Assembly (NCBI RefSeq): GCF_051020985.1
Contig: NC_134999.1
Location: 12,839,660-12,903,659, forward strand
DNA: 64,000 nt
Direction: 5' to 3'
Origin: Nomia melanderi
Taxonomy: Eukaryota; Arthropoda; Insecta; Hymenoptera; Halictidae
Positions 51,424 to 64,000 of this stretch are shown here, piece by piece. The notes under the pieces were generated by a model, which did no database searches, was not told the DNA's origin, and was given only the letters and a program-made list of their open reading frames with translations. The translations under genes were made by a program, and so were the position numbers. Position 1 is the first letter of the stretch. Every line of letters begins with the position of its first letter.

Positions 51424-54109
51424 TTAATTTTCTACAGCAGCCATTTTTAAAGAAATCGGTCACAAACCAGGGGTACATTAAATTCGATAAAAACATGTGT
51501 TTCACGAGTTGTCATACACGTTTGTAGATTACAAATGAATAAAATCAAGTTACGACGATGTGTTTCCGATGTAAGAATCGAAGATCCAGTTGCAAGGAAG
51601 GTGAAAGTCCGCGAAAGGTGAAAAGCCATAACATTCGGATCGATCGTGGTGGCACGTTGCTCAGCAGGCTGCATTCGTGAAGTAACCCCCGCAGAGATGG
51701 CCGGGGGTTATTGCAGCTTTGACGGAACAATTAGGTATTAGCGGGCTTGCGGGCGCAATAACGTGCACAGAGGATCGCGCACGCGTGCAAATCAGTGGAT
51801 AATGATGATCCGATAAATTGCGTTAATATCCTACGGCACTGATAGACGTGACTGCGGGCCACAGTTACGGCTGGGACACGGATCGAAACCGTGGCTGATC
51901 AGAGATTAATGCTTCCTGCGTCAGTCTACGATCAGGCGGCGAGAGCCAATGATGAGGATGATTCGTTACTTCCCACGTACTCAATTTTATATTTTCCATA
52001 ATATACGTTATCGCCGATAATTAATCGTACTATACCGATACATTATCGGTTTCCACTACCGGAATAATGTATAATCGATAGGTTTAATAATTAGTTGTTT
52101 TAATAATGAATAGTGTCAATAATCAATAGTTTGAGTGATTAGTAGTAGCTTTAGCTATGAATATTATTAATAATTAATAGTTTGAATGATTAGAAGTTTT
52201 AGGTATGAGTAGTATCAATAACTTATAGGATTCCGATAAAGCGACAAATTAGCATACTTTTTAATATTAAAAGCTTGCTTCGTACATCGATAAAATGAGT
52301 TTTATTTTTATTAATTTTTTAGTCGAAACATTTTTGTTGCGAAACATTTCGGGGTTAATGTATAGACTTTGAGCAGTATAATTGAATTCCTGTGTGCGGG
52401 TAATTTCAATACAATTATGCAAATTGTGAGGTATATAAGCAGCTTTTAACACAGATGGAAGTTTCATAAAAAGGATAATGGGTGTCTTAAACTGGTTTTT
52501 CGTAAGGGAAAGGAAAAACTCGGAAATTTTAAATGAACAGTGTATATCTGTGACGCAGCTCTTTATCTAAATCTAACGATTAATGTTTATAACGCTGAAT
52601 TCGGTGAAAAATTGATTAAATTGAATATCTCTTGACGAGAAGGAGCAATAAAAACATGCAAAGTGTCTGAACTCATAAAATTATCCACAGTGTAGTAATT
52701 ATTGAAGAAAAAGTCACGAAAATGAAAAATCTTCAAAGACGACGTCTTTGTTTGTAAAGTTGAATGATTGATTGAAAATGATTGATCCTCGAGTCTTTAA
52801 ACACTTCAGAAGTGTTTGGTAACCTATTAGGAAGTCCCACACGAGGAATTCATCTCTCCAAATCTTTAATTAAACATCGAAGATCTAACAATAGCCGCAG
52901 GCATTATGTAATCAAATCAGTTAGCTAATTTCGGCCATATTCAACTCCGCGACGGCGCTCATTACTCTGGAGCGAACTGTAACAACGCACGAAGCGCATT
53001 CATGACGGAAATTTCTAATTATAAACTTATCGGCTCGAAGGTTACGTCTTTAATTCCTTTAATCTGTGCTAGGCCATTTATTTACAAACTTCTTCAAGCT
53101 AGGTACTTTCTTGCCGGTTTCGCAGCTACTCATTAATTTTTGATACCTTCAAAAATTCTTCGGAACACTTTCCAACTTTGCATTCAACATTGCTCCCAGA
53201 TGAAAGAAAAACGAAAAATACTAATTAGAAAGAAACGAATGGAACTATACAAAGTGACACACAAATAATTCAATCTAATAAAATAACATCCTCTGCCCTT
53301 ACATTTCCTAACAGTAGTCTATCTACCATTCTAAAAACCGTATTCACTAAATTCTCTAATCTTTCATTATTATTTCTATCGTTGGCGTTCCATGATTATT
53401 CCATTTACTAAATTGTATAACTTCCAATTGCCATTTTTATTCGCAGTGTTTCAAAATATTTCCAGTAAACTCTATCTAATTTCTATCTCTTGTTTTTATC
53501 ATTCGTCTTTTAAAATATTTATTTACTAAATTCTACCATTTCTAAGAACTATTTTTATTGTTCCTATTTTAAACGATCAATACAGTCGAAGAATAACCCG
53601 TTACCATTTTTCATCTGCCGTGAAAGTTGCTTTTAATTATCTAGAACATTCGTGACCTTTGTACCCAGTAAACACAGCGCGGCCGAATCGAAAAGCAACG
53701 ATTCCCCTTAAACAGACAAACAGTGCTCTCCTTCAGTGGTAATAAAACGAAAGGGCCGATAAACCAGCGACGAGGGCAACGTTTACGTCCCGGCTGGCGC
53801 ACGTTGCAAACTCGCCACACGGAGCATCGACTCTGCAAAGAGTTCATTAACAACGAAATGTGACAGCGCCGGTGGGCGGGCGGGGGTAGTTTGTCGGACT
53901 GCAGTTGCACACCAACGGATTCACCGTTTTCGTTGGAGGACATTTCGCTTTCTCTCGCTATCGATTCGCTAAGCGGCTCGTAAGGAAGAGGAAAGCAGCC
54001 TTAAAGGCGCACGCTCAATGCCGCTAACCTATTTACCTATGTAGGAAAGAGCGCGCGGGCTGACTCATTTCCATCGATCCGGCTCACGTGTATTCCCAAA
54101 GTGGTCGGG
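51424..54109. other. Non-coding stretch with CpG-rich patches and a short tandem
   Basis: CpG-richer DNA lies at 51590-51960 and 53640-54090. 52085-52230 holds degenerate units of about 60 bp (AATAATTAATAGTTTGAATG, then ATTAG). No gene is supported. Confidence 0.5.
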
Positions 54110-54545
54110 ATTCTTTCGAATCTTCATTAACGAGACTTCCCGTCAAACTTCCCGCGGAACATCCCGTTGGACAACACCTTCCCACCTACAAATCATTCCA
54201 ATCTTCGATTTCCTTGCCGTTCCTTAGGAAATTGAACTTAAGGGATCGTTCTAATTAAGAATGAGAAATTTAGCGTTTGGATCCTCATTAACGAGGCTCG
54301 GACGACAACTTTCGAATCACAAATCATTCTAACTTTGGGTATTACCTTCGGTTTTCTCGCCTTTTCTTTGGAAATCGAACTTAAGGGATCAGTCGAATTA
54401 AGAGTGAGCAATTTAAACTTTGGATTTTCATTAACGAGGCTCGGACGATAGATTTTTACTCATAAATTACTCCGATCTTGAGTATTATCTTCGGTTTACT
54501 CGACATTTTTCGGGCCTTCCTTAAAAATTAAACTTAAGGAGTAAT
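54110..54545. repeat. Three-copy degenerate tandem repeat, period about 145-160 bp
   Basis: Each unit has TCATTAACGAGGCTCGGACG early (about 54125, 54285, 54428) and GAACTTAAGGGATC late (about 54234, 54378, 54530). Confidence 0.8.
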
Positions 54546-55407
54546 TCACAGAGATTTCTGTACGTTAAATAAGAAAATTGATAATAATAAAAATTAACAT
54601 TTAGAGAATGGCACCTATGGTGACTTCTGGCCACACGATTATCTGAAGTATAAAAGTAACACAAGTTTTTAAATATATTACTGTCATTCCTATTACTTCC
54701 AGAAAAAAACAACAAAATTTCGTAATATTAACTTCAAGAACAAAACGACAGTAATTTTATATATTTCAAATGAACTCTTCCATGTGTTATTTTATAAGTA
54801 CGTATTGTTTACGTACATATTTTCTTGCATTTCACAATATTACGTATTTCAGAAAATACGATTCGACAATCGGTAATCGACGATTCCCAAGCGACACAAG
54901 TACATTTAAGAAACGTTAATTCCGATGATAATGTACCTACCTACATGTCCAAGGCCAAATGATTTTGTAAATATCTGGACTAATTGGAGGAACGCCCAGC
55001 GATTCGTTGATTTTACGGCTGGTCGGTTGCTTCAATCCGGGAGTGGATTGTTTGGCCAGGAGCAAAGAAGAGAACGGGAAATTTGATTGAGAAATACGTG
55101 CACGCAAACACTGTTCTGACCGGATTAAATGAAATCACAAACAGATAATTAATGTGTTTGCGTAATTCACTGTAATTTACTTTCCTCTCCGCGCTTTTGC
55201 ATGATCGCCGCGGACGCCGATATGCAAATGGGCGTTGTCAAATATTTAATCAACATATTTTCAACACGCTTCCACCTCTGTTGCATTACACAAGATGATA
55301 TATGGTACTTTACACTATAGTTTACAATAGTGAATGCAATCATTTACATTTTGTTACGGAAAAATCTTTATCAAACAAATTCAAATAAACAATTGTAAAG
55401 TTGAATG
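54546..55407. other. Non-coding stretch
   Basis: AT-rich, with a mildly CpG-rich patch at 54990-55240. Nothing is recognised in it. Confidence 0.5.
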
Positions 55408-55652
55408 TTAACCCTTTGCATTTCAGAAGCTTTTCACTGGAAATATTCAACATTTTTTAGTCAGATGCAAGTGACATTTTCTGAAATTGACTTGACGAGA
55501 AATCGCATGTACATTGAGAAAGGAAACTATTTTCTTTCAATATTTCACGTATTGATGCACTATATAAAGTTTAATATTAAGTATCTAACTTTACAATTTT
55601 GCTGTCAAATCAATTGGCGACTGAGAGGCGTCTTTGTAGTGCAAAGGGTTAA
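55408..55652. mobile_element. Family E TTAA element (245 bp)
   Basis: It is bounded by TTAACCCTTTGCATTTC and GTAGTGCAAAGGGTTAA. An 84-codon frame covers it but is not protein-like. The right TTAA runs directly into a 7-bp array. Confidence 0.85.
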
Positions 55653-55715
55653 ATATTAAATATTAAACATTAAATATTAAATATTAAATATTAAATATTA
55701 AGTATTACATATCAA
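55649..55715. repeat. Short 7-bp microsatellite (TTAAATA)n
   Basis: About nine slightly mutated units begin exactly at the terminal TTAA of the family E element. Confidence 0.85.
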
Positions 55716-58700
55716 AAAATGAAGATATTGTTTACAGAAAACAATAGAATATTTTTTTGTATTATCTTCGTGTTTTTACAATTTAAGAGGAAAAATACGC
55801 AAGTTAGTAATTGCACTGGTAGCCAGTACAACACTTCGCTGTTTATGTGATCGATACCGCGTTTCAGTGTCACTAACGTTACTGGAAAAGGCCGAGGTTG
55901 GTATCGCGTTAACGTAGAAATCCGCAAACGTAGGAACGCGGTCCACGCGTATCGCGAACTAATTCGAACTGATCAACTGAGATTCCCAGTCGATTGCGGT
56001 CGCCGGAAACCTCGTTTTGATAACTCGAGATCTAGATGGCCACTGCGAACTGCATGGCCGCAGCGAGCAGGCAAATCACCGATCCGTTTCGTCGCAGAGT
56101 TTACTGCCTCGTGCTTCTTGGAAAAACAAGGAATCGGAATTGCAGAACGGAATAATTGAAATGTGAAACTATTAAATTTTATTCGGAAAAATATCGTGCA
56201 TCGTAACCACTGTCACTGAGAAATATCCACAGTAACATTGTACTATGTCAGTATTTTCTATTGTCCCAAAGTTTCAGGTCTGTTCAAATAAACAGATTCT
56301 CTGTAAAATAATATTTTGATACGTTAAAATAATTATCTAACGTGCCGCAAGATACTAATCGTTGATTACTTCATTCGGTTTTAGTTTTTGATTTTATGTT
56401 TCTTTTCATGTAAGATCGGTTGAAATTATTTCGATTTCGCTTGTGTTTTATAGTGGATTATCTTAATTGTACTTGCAACTACAAGTTGTCGGTGAGGGTG
56501 GAACTGAATTTGTAATTCTTCGTGGCTGTTCGTGCAATTAGGTGAACGACAATGAAAATATTAAATGTTATTAACATAGCAAAGTCTCAAACTCCTCGGA
56601 TAATCAGATTCTCTGATAGCACTTACCTCGGAGCTCTCTGAAAGCTAGAGTCTCAGTTCTCTCGAATTTAATGCATGGAAATTTAGTTTCGAATATTAAC
56701 TCCCCGCGATGCTCGATTCAAATTTCATATTAAATTTCATTCTTATCTATTCTACGAATATTTTCGTAATCGAGAAATATCACAGAACGATCTCTTTTAA
56801 TTATAAAATTGCAATAATAAACCTAAAGTGTGCCGAAATTAATCTGTCTTAAAAGTCATTCCATTAAGTATTTTCAATCAATATTACAATAAACCTTTCT
56901 CCATTATCACGGCCAATAAAAAGACCCTTCATAATTACTCATTAACTTTCAAATTGCTGAAGAACGATTGCAATAAAAATATTGATGTTAAATAAAAATA
57001 TTTAATAACATAAGTAGCTAGATAACAGTGTAATATGATTACTGTGATATCAAATCATTAATATTTATTCCTAATACCATTTTCCGTTGTTATTAAAAAA
57101 TAAGTATTATTACATAAAACACTAGAAATTCTCGTGGCAGTCAACGTGTTGACTATCAGAAAAGGTTACTCTATTCACTGTAAATCTATGTTCGCTCAAA
57201 ATATTCCATATCAATAGAAAAAAGAATAACGTATTATTTCAACATACTGAACAGCACAGTTAACTTTAGAAAAATTATTGGTCATTCATTCTAAATATGC
57301 GTGCACTCAAATAAATTCCATGTCATCAACAAAAGAGGAATAATATTTCATATCAGTATAGCTGCCAGAAACGTGTAATATTCATATTAATGCAGCCCTG
57401 TTGGAAATCCACGAGCCTGACCCGGCACTACAAGGGCAACGGGGGGGTTAAAGATTAAACCAACAACGGTACGCGAGCCGTATCGCGGCGAACGTGTTAA
57501 TTACACCATTTCAAGTTCCCTTATTCCGCAACGGTATCGGAATACAAAGTGGCCCCGTTATTACGACGCGCACGCAATCCGTCGTAAACAAAACAAGGCG
57601 AGGCGAAAATGTTCGGAAACCTGATTGCGATGGAAATTCCGCATTGAACGGGTTCATCGTGCGACAGAGAGTGTCGCCGAGGTGACTCTATGACAGTGTT
57701 TTTACGAGAAGAACTGGGAATAGTTCTCAGACTTTTCCCTTATTTAATTTTTTGCATTCTAAAGGTGACTCTCAGCATTTGATTTGATATACCAAAATTA
57801 TAAACCCTTACACACATTATTAACCCTTTGTCCTACAACAACGAGTAAGACTCGTGGTGAAGATTTTCAACATGATTCAACAAATACATGTATTGCTCAG
57901 TTCATTCGAGTTCAAAGTAAACATTATTCCTCTGTGATCAATTGTTACACTTAAAAGGAAATATAGGCATGACATATGCTTAGAATTTTTCTCTTTTTCT
58001 AATAAACTATTAACGACTAAGTAGTCGTATCGATCAGAGTTGAGAAAGAAATCATAGGCCAAGACTTTTAAAATTTTGGCCCTATAAACAAAAACAGTAA
58101 TATTTCAATCGTTCCTTTTATTCTCATAAATGACTGAGAGTCATCATATGATTCGTTATAAAAACACATGATACGATTAAGGTTAAAAAGCATTGAAGAA
58201 TATAAAGATTATGTAGAATTTCAACTATTATAACACATAACTTAAGGTTTTTGAAAAAATCGACTTAAACCATTTTCAAAATAAACGATTCATATGGGAA
58301 CTTCTCTACTAGTCCACTGGTAACCATTTTACTAATATTAAAATATGCGATTTCAAGGCGATGCTATTAAGAACTAAAGAGTTGAAAGGACCACGGGAAG
58401 ATGCCTAACGCGACAAGAGAAAGTAGACGGAAGTCTGCAATGGCGCAACCCCTGAAACCAGAGTTGCAACGCGCAGAGATGGAGACTGGTTTTCTTCCAC
58501 CCCCGCTGGAGCGCGGCCAAGTAACTTTTCTACTTCGCTTTCATCGCGATTCCCGGTCGCTCTTATCAGGAACACTTTATACGTACTTTCCCGTGCCGCG
58601 AAGTGTGTTCGTTCGTTACGGTGGACCGGGAATCTACGATGCTTGCAGGACCACCATCGGCCACGAAACGTTAGGAGATTTTTTCGTCGGTGAAAACGCG

Positions 58701-61318
58701 GCCCAAGTAATCCCGGACTCGTTTTTCTCGCTTTCCAGCGGAGCTTCGAACTTTCAGGTAGAAGAATTTGCGTTTGCCAGGTAGTTCTGGCTTCCTTTTT
58801 GAAGATTTTTATGCAGACGTCGTCGAAGCGGGATAAGGAACTTGCGGAGATTTGATAATAGTTGGCAGTGAGTTTGGAAAGTCAGTTACACTGAAATTTG
58901 AATAAAAACATTCCACATTTGAATGGAAGAAAATTTGTATTCTGTCGCGAATATTACGCGAGTATTTCAGCGCTCTACTTGAGTTAGGGGTATAAGGTTT
59001 ATATTTTGAACTTAGACTTTGCGTCTTAAGAGTTTCCTTTTGACTTTAGAATCTTTAGATGAGCAATGAAACTTGTATGAGTTGGATCAAACATTTTGTC
59101 ACTGAAGAATCTAATATACATCGTAGACAAAGATCTTTTTATTCTCTATAAGTAAATCTACCTACATAGATACTAACATTTTGAACATTTTAAATTCTAT
59201 TTCAATTATGAGAAAGAATTGTTACTATATTCCTTTAATAAATATAATTATCAATACTTATTTCCTAGTATGACACGATATATAATGAAATATCGTTTCC
59301 ATTACTTTCAGTTTGTTACTTCCATTACCATCTGTAATATTAGAAGTAGAATCACTAACAAACTCGCGTGATCCGGTGCTCCCTAAGTTGTCTAGCCAAA
59401 CTCGCCTAAACTCTATTAATACCGTTCCGATACAATCCTCCTGTTGGCTTGCCTTATCCGTGGAAATCCTATATAGGCGTACCTAAGCTTTCCATCAACG
59501 GCGCAACGTTGTCCGAGTAATCAAGGCATTGACATGTGAACGGGGAGCGCTTGCACGGGGATACGACCTGCTCCCATCCTGGGGCGACGCACTTAGTGCA
59601 CAGTCACAATTTGATTCACCCTATATTACCAGGGTCACGCTGCAGACACGTCACAGGGAGAAGTTCAACGCAGAGATTGGAGGAAATCACTGTTTGAAAC
59701 TGTTGTATATTGGTTCCGACTGAAACAGTTATGGAGACTGGAAATAAAGACGTAACTGTTATTCAGTATATCGGTTTTGAGCTGTGTCAATTTTTGTTTC
59801 GGTTCTATATTGGTTTCGTATCGACTATGTAATTGTCATTTTTCAATTCTGTATTCTGTTGAAAAATAACATATGGACGTATATTGATGGAATATACATT
59901 CTTTTACTGCAATTTATTAGCGAAATTAGAAATAAATCGTATATTTCATTGATATTATTGTCATCTAAGTATTGTGATTTTAAAATCAACCGTAACTAGA
60001 GATTGTGAGTATTATGAATTTATAGTAGAAATTATTCGGAAAATTGTATAATTATAAATGTATACATTAATTTCGAAATTGTTGTTTTATTAAGACTATT
60101 AGATTTTTAGTAAGGAATCAAGTTTTATCTAGTTTTCTCTTTTCATATGTTAACTCACAGAAATTTGCATATGTGTGATGCAAATGTATGAACATTCAAA
60201 GTTTAATTGTAATGCATTTCCAGTCGAACGTAGACGCGGTATAATTAATAACGACCGTAATTGCGCGTCATCCATGATAATCACCTTACGAGCATGATTC
60301 AGCAACAAAGGAAGCGCGCTCGATTCTTCAATTTCAAGGTTACGGATAACTGTCCTTTATCCTCGTGAGAACAGAGGAGAAAGTTCGACATAAATCCGCG
60401 GCGCCACATAATGCTGCCGCCTGTAGACAAAACTCCGAAATTCGATTATTCATATAACGGAAATTGAAGGTTACCAATGTGTTGCTAAATAGCCACTGTT
60501 ATACAAAATGATTTTCATTTCAAAAAAACATTTTGTGCAAATAAATACCATTTTTCTATTTATATATCGTTTGAATCGAAACGCAAAATATCCGGTGTCA
60601 TTTAATAAACTTCGTAGTATTCCCATAATGTGAACAAAAATATAACCATCATATATTTAGCTCTATACCTTACAACTTCTGTCTGAAGTATTTGTTCGTA
60701 CCATTCATACTTTTTAAGTTATTGAGTTTTCGGCTACACTGTGCGCCATCTTGAAAAATCGCCCTCCCATTCGACGCACGTCGTTTCGTTGGGCCGATGA
60801 TTGATCGCCAGGTCGCGATTCACTCGCCATTCCCGCGGATTTCCAGCGATTATTTAATGTTATTACCGCGGTTCCGTTCGTGTGTTGCTGCCGACAAGCG
60901 CGGGCCATGAAACTAACGACTCTCGGAATTACCTTAACCGTGAACCACGAGGACTCCGGGATTCTTTCGTAACTTCAGCCGCGCGCTGATCCGATTACCT
61001 CGAACCGCCGCGTTTATTAATTAAGAGGACTCAATTAAATCCGCGTGGAAATGGAATTCCTCGAGATGGCGAATGGTTGTTTATGAGTACTATATCTGTC
61101 GTTCTCGGTCATATGAATTCTTAAATTATGGCGACGCGTGTGGATAAATTTTTACTCCGTTTCATTCGATTTTGTGCGTTTGCGTACATTATGCGCTAAA
61201 AATAAATAATATACATTAAATTTACTGAATTACTAAGAATATATTAGTATTACATTTATAAGATGGACAGTATTTCCAGAAAATGAAAGTGGACTTGCAA
61301 ATTGTAGATTTGGTAAAT
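55716..61318. other. Non-coding stretch with CpG-rich patches
   Basis: CpG-richer patches lie at 55840-56110, 57400-57690, 58380-58790, 59360-59690, 60300-60430 and 60720-61100. GTGGCAGTCAACGTGTTGAC at 57134-57153 is a B-type right end without a clear partner. 57760-58180 is a repeat region with TTAACCCTTTGTCC and segments shared with 38 kb and 43.6 kb. The 127-codon frame at 58401-58784 is the longest credible-looking one, but it shows no motif or family resemblance. Confidence 0.45.
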
Positions 61319-61566
61319 TTAACACTAAAACTACCGAGCAATTAGAATGATTTATTTTCAATTGGTTTTAAACATTAGAACAATACGTTCCTTGAGATGT
61401 GAAGTATCTCCTAGTCTTATATCTATAAAAATATATAAATTTAAATTATATAATTATATTATATATTTAAATTATGTTAATTTAATTTGAATTCACAATT
61501 TAAATACTTACAAAATAAAACTCGTGAAGTAGACCAATTTAACCTGTTCGGTAGTTTTAGTGTTAA
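61319..61566. mobile_element. Family A TTAA element (248 bp)
   Basis: It is bounded by TTAACACTAAAACTACCGAG and CTGTTCGGTAGTTTTAGTGT then TAA. The interior is very AT-rich. Confidence 0.87.
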
Positions 61567-64000
61567 AGTATTTTGATACAGTTGTTGTTTGAAGTTTGAA
61601 CATATTACTAACTGAAACTGAACTCAGATTCAGTTTCAAATGTTTCTATGAAATACGTAATACCAAGGAAATAGGAAAAATTGAGGAAAGCTAGTAAATT
61701 GCTTTAGAGTCAAAAATATCACCATGAACAGTATCAATTAGTCACATTTGACTTTGATCACCGAAGTCAGTTGCTCACGTGTCTCCTAGAGGGTCATCCA
61801 ACTGCATTGATTGATATATGATAAACTCACACGAGGACGAGCGCAGGAATGGTGCCAGATGTGCGGACGATAGGATCAAATTTCGGGAATCGTGTTAATA
61901 ATAATCATTATATGGTGTGAGAGTTTCTCGAATTTAAGAGACTTGCAATTGGAAGAATATTTTGATTATAACAATAATTCTTATAATATTCTAATATTAT
62001 ACCAGACGCAGAAATTAATTTAACTCAATTTGAAACGTAAACATTTCATTCCATTTTCGGAGTTTTCATTTTATTTAAAAACATTTCAAAGATTGAACAA
62101 TATTACATATATAACAATAAAACTGAATTAATTATCTACAATACATATATTTTCAAACTACACGGTAATTATGAATCTTCGCTTACGACTACAAGTAAAA
62201 TAACGGAACATAGGAAATATTTCAAGAAAAAGAGAAGAAGCAGGAATAATGAGAACCAAGAGTACGAAATATTTTCATTTGCTAATTACCAATTCACGAG
62301 TACGGGCAGGAAAGAATGGTGGGTAACAACGTGGCCGGAAGGGACTGTTAAAAAAATGCCTGGAAGATTGTAATAAATTGAAGAAGGTCTCGAATTTGAA
62401 ATTCAGGTCAAGTCTTTGATCAAGCGCGTCTATTCATGTCCGGCTAAAGAGTTTCGCGTATTTCCACGGCTGCGGCTCGAAGCCACGGTGCCGGGAACAT
62501 GAAAGAAACGGCGAGGTCTACAGGCAATTTCGTGTTTCTTCAAGAACTTTTCCATTTTCTCCTTTCACTTTGCATATTGGTTCTCTTCTAGCCCCGCTAG
62601 GGCAGATTCACGCCCGAGGAAATTATTAGGTATACTTCTTCTGCTGGAGATTTCTCGGTATACTCCATGCATATTTTCCGGATCCATCCATCTTTCTCGT
62701 CCTCTCTGCTCCCCATAAGCTACACGTCCAGGGAAGTCGAGAAAGAAGAATGAAAATCGCAATGAAAATAATTTGGAGTGGATCCAACGAATGAACCTGC
62801 TGTTGGTCACGTATCTGGCAGAGTTGAATATTATTCGATTTACAGGACAATAACGACTGATTTAACCGTGTGATCTGTTCAGCGTTCGTTTTATTCGGTT
62901 TACTACCGTGTAATCAGTAAACCTTTGTTCACTTTACGACGTTAATTGTTGCATAATGAAATTGTCAATTTTCATTTTTATTTTCGTTGATATTTGAATG
63001 AAGGAAAGAAAATGGAGAAAGCTAGCTTCTGTAAAGGAAAGAAATTGTAATTTTTCAAGTGACCTGTAAATCAGAGTTCATTAAAAGTTATCGAATTATC
63101 GTTTCTAATTTGTATATCGTAACAGCTTCAGTGATTCAATGATCAAGTCTATGATCAGTAATTAAGCAGTAGGTATTTTAATTTCATGGGAAACAATGCT
63201 TCGAATTTAAAACAATCCCGTTTATTTGATTCTTCATCAAGGGTTAGCTGTTGAGCGGTGCTCTCATTAAAATGGATGAAATGCAGAACGGTTTTTGTTT
63301 TGCGAGTCAGCCGAGCAATCCTGCGGCCTTATTCGGTCTTCATTCATTAAACAAAATATTCAGGTTCGACTTGAATAAACACAGAAGATTCCTGCGGGAT
63401 CATCGGGGACAAAAAGTGTAAAAGTTCTCTGTTTAATTCAATTCCACTCAATAATACGATAAACCATTCCCTTGTCGTTCGAAGTTGTCGAGGCTTTTGC
63501 ATTAATCCTTTCAGAGTGGATTGATTCCCTGGGAGGAAAATTTGCATACGAAACAATAACTTTGTTACATTAAAAATTTCACTTCTTATTAATTAATAAC
63601 GCTGATTAATAACCCGCGGTTTTCGTTCGTCATTGTTTTATTTCTCCAGTAAAAACAATGAACTTTCTGCGATCAATAATTTTGATATTCCGAGATATCA
63701 AACAATTTTATTTTAACTCCTTCGAACTTGACGTTGAAAACAGTGTGAAGTTATTATTTTAATATACTGCTAGAATTGAAGTTAAGCACAGAAAACATAT
63801 AAAATGGTATTACCAGTACTAGCAATCGGTAAAATAGGTTTCTATCTTCATACATCAAAATCAAGATGTCGGATAACGTAAATATCATATTTAAGTCCAT
63901 TAAACTTAACAAACACAACATTCATTACAACGTTCACAATGTGATAAATAATCGTATAAACGAACAGATCAGTTTCCTTCTATAAATAACAATATCAATA
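61567..64000. other. Non-coding stretch to the window end
   Basis: AT-rich, with a small CpG-rich patch at 62420-62530. Short overlapping minus-strand frames at 62565-62850 look random. Nothing else is recognised. Confidence 0.5.

Noticed and set aside
55405..55659. 84-codon frame
   Set aside because: It coincides with a family E element and has no protein-like features.
58401..58784. 127-codon frame in a CpG-rich patch
   Set aside because: Composition is reasonable but there is no recognisable domain, signal or splice support; left as non-coding.

Overview
The window is nuclear DNA from an insect, most likely a hymenopteran such as a bee. It is AT-rich, contains intron-split coding sequence and a eukaryotic tRNA, and has CpG-rich patches scattered through long non-coding stretches. 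The order is inferred from overall composition and from the receptor sequence; no species marker was read.

Only one protein-coding gene can be supported. It is a beta-type octopamine receptor (class A amine GPCR) on the minus strand. Two consecutive coding exons are visible. The first (13247 down to 12624) encodes the N-terminus, TM1 to TM4 and the start of extracellular loop 2. The second (6089 down to 5789) encodes the loop-2 cysteine, TM5 and the start of intracellular loop 3. They are separated by a 6.5 kb phase-0 intron. The TM6/TM7 and C-terminal exon(s) are absent and must lie beyond position 1. The 5' UTR and promoter should lie at coordinates above 13247 but cannot be fixed. One RNA gene is clear: tRNA-Arg(CCT) at 37464-37536 (+) with a T-run terminator.

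The rest is intronic or intergenic. Its main content is a dense population of short (about 190-255 bp) non-autonomous elements bounded by inverted repeats that start at TTAA. I separate six families by terminal sequence: A TTAACACTAGAACTACCG, B TTAACACGTTGACTGCC, C TTAACACATTGCGTACCGG, D TTAACCAGTTAACTGTG, E TTAACCCTTTGCA and G TTAACACGTTGAATGTC. About 20 copies or fragments are visible. One A element is nested in a C element, and two junctions share a single TTAA between different families. TTAA targeting suggests piggyBac-type mobilisation, but no transposase is present here.

Other structures include: a perfect 8-bp microsatellite of 68.5 units (29093-29640) that starts next to the end of an A-family element; a second short array growing from the end of an E-family element (55649-55715); a long imperfect fold-back at 4816-5156 inside the receptor gene, with a third related copy beside exon 2; a perfect 14-bp hairpin at 43850-43896; and about ten degenerate tandem repeats. 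CpG-rich, ORF-poor patches (for example 13.9-14.4, 17.2-17.6, 22.0-22.5, 27.5-27.8, 32.2-32.6, 47.2-47.6, 53.6-54.2, 58.4-58.8 and 60.7-61.1 kb) are candidate regulatory or untranslated exon sequence.
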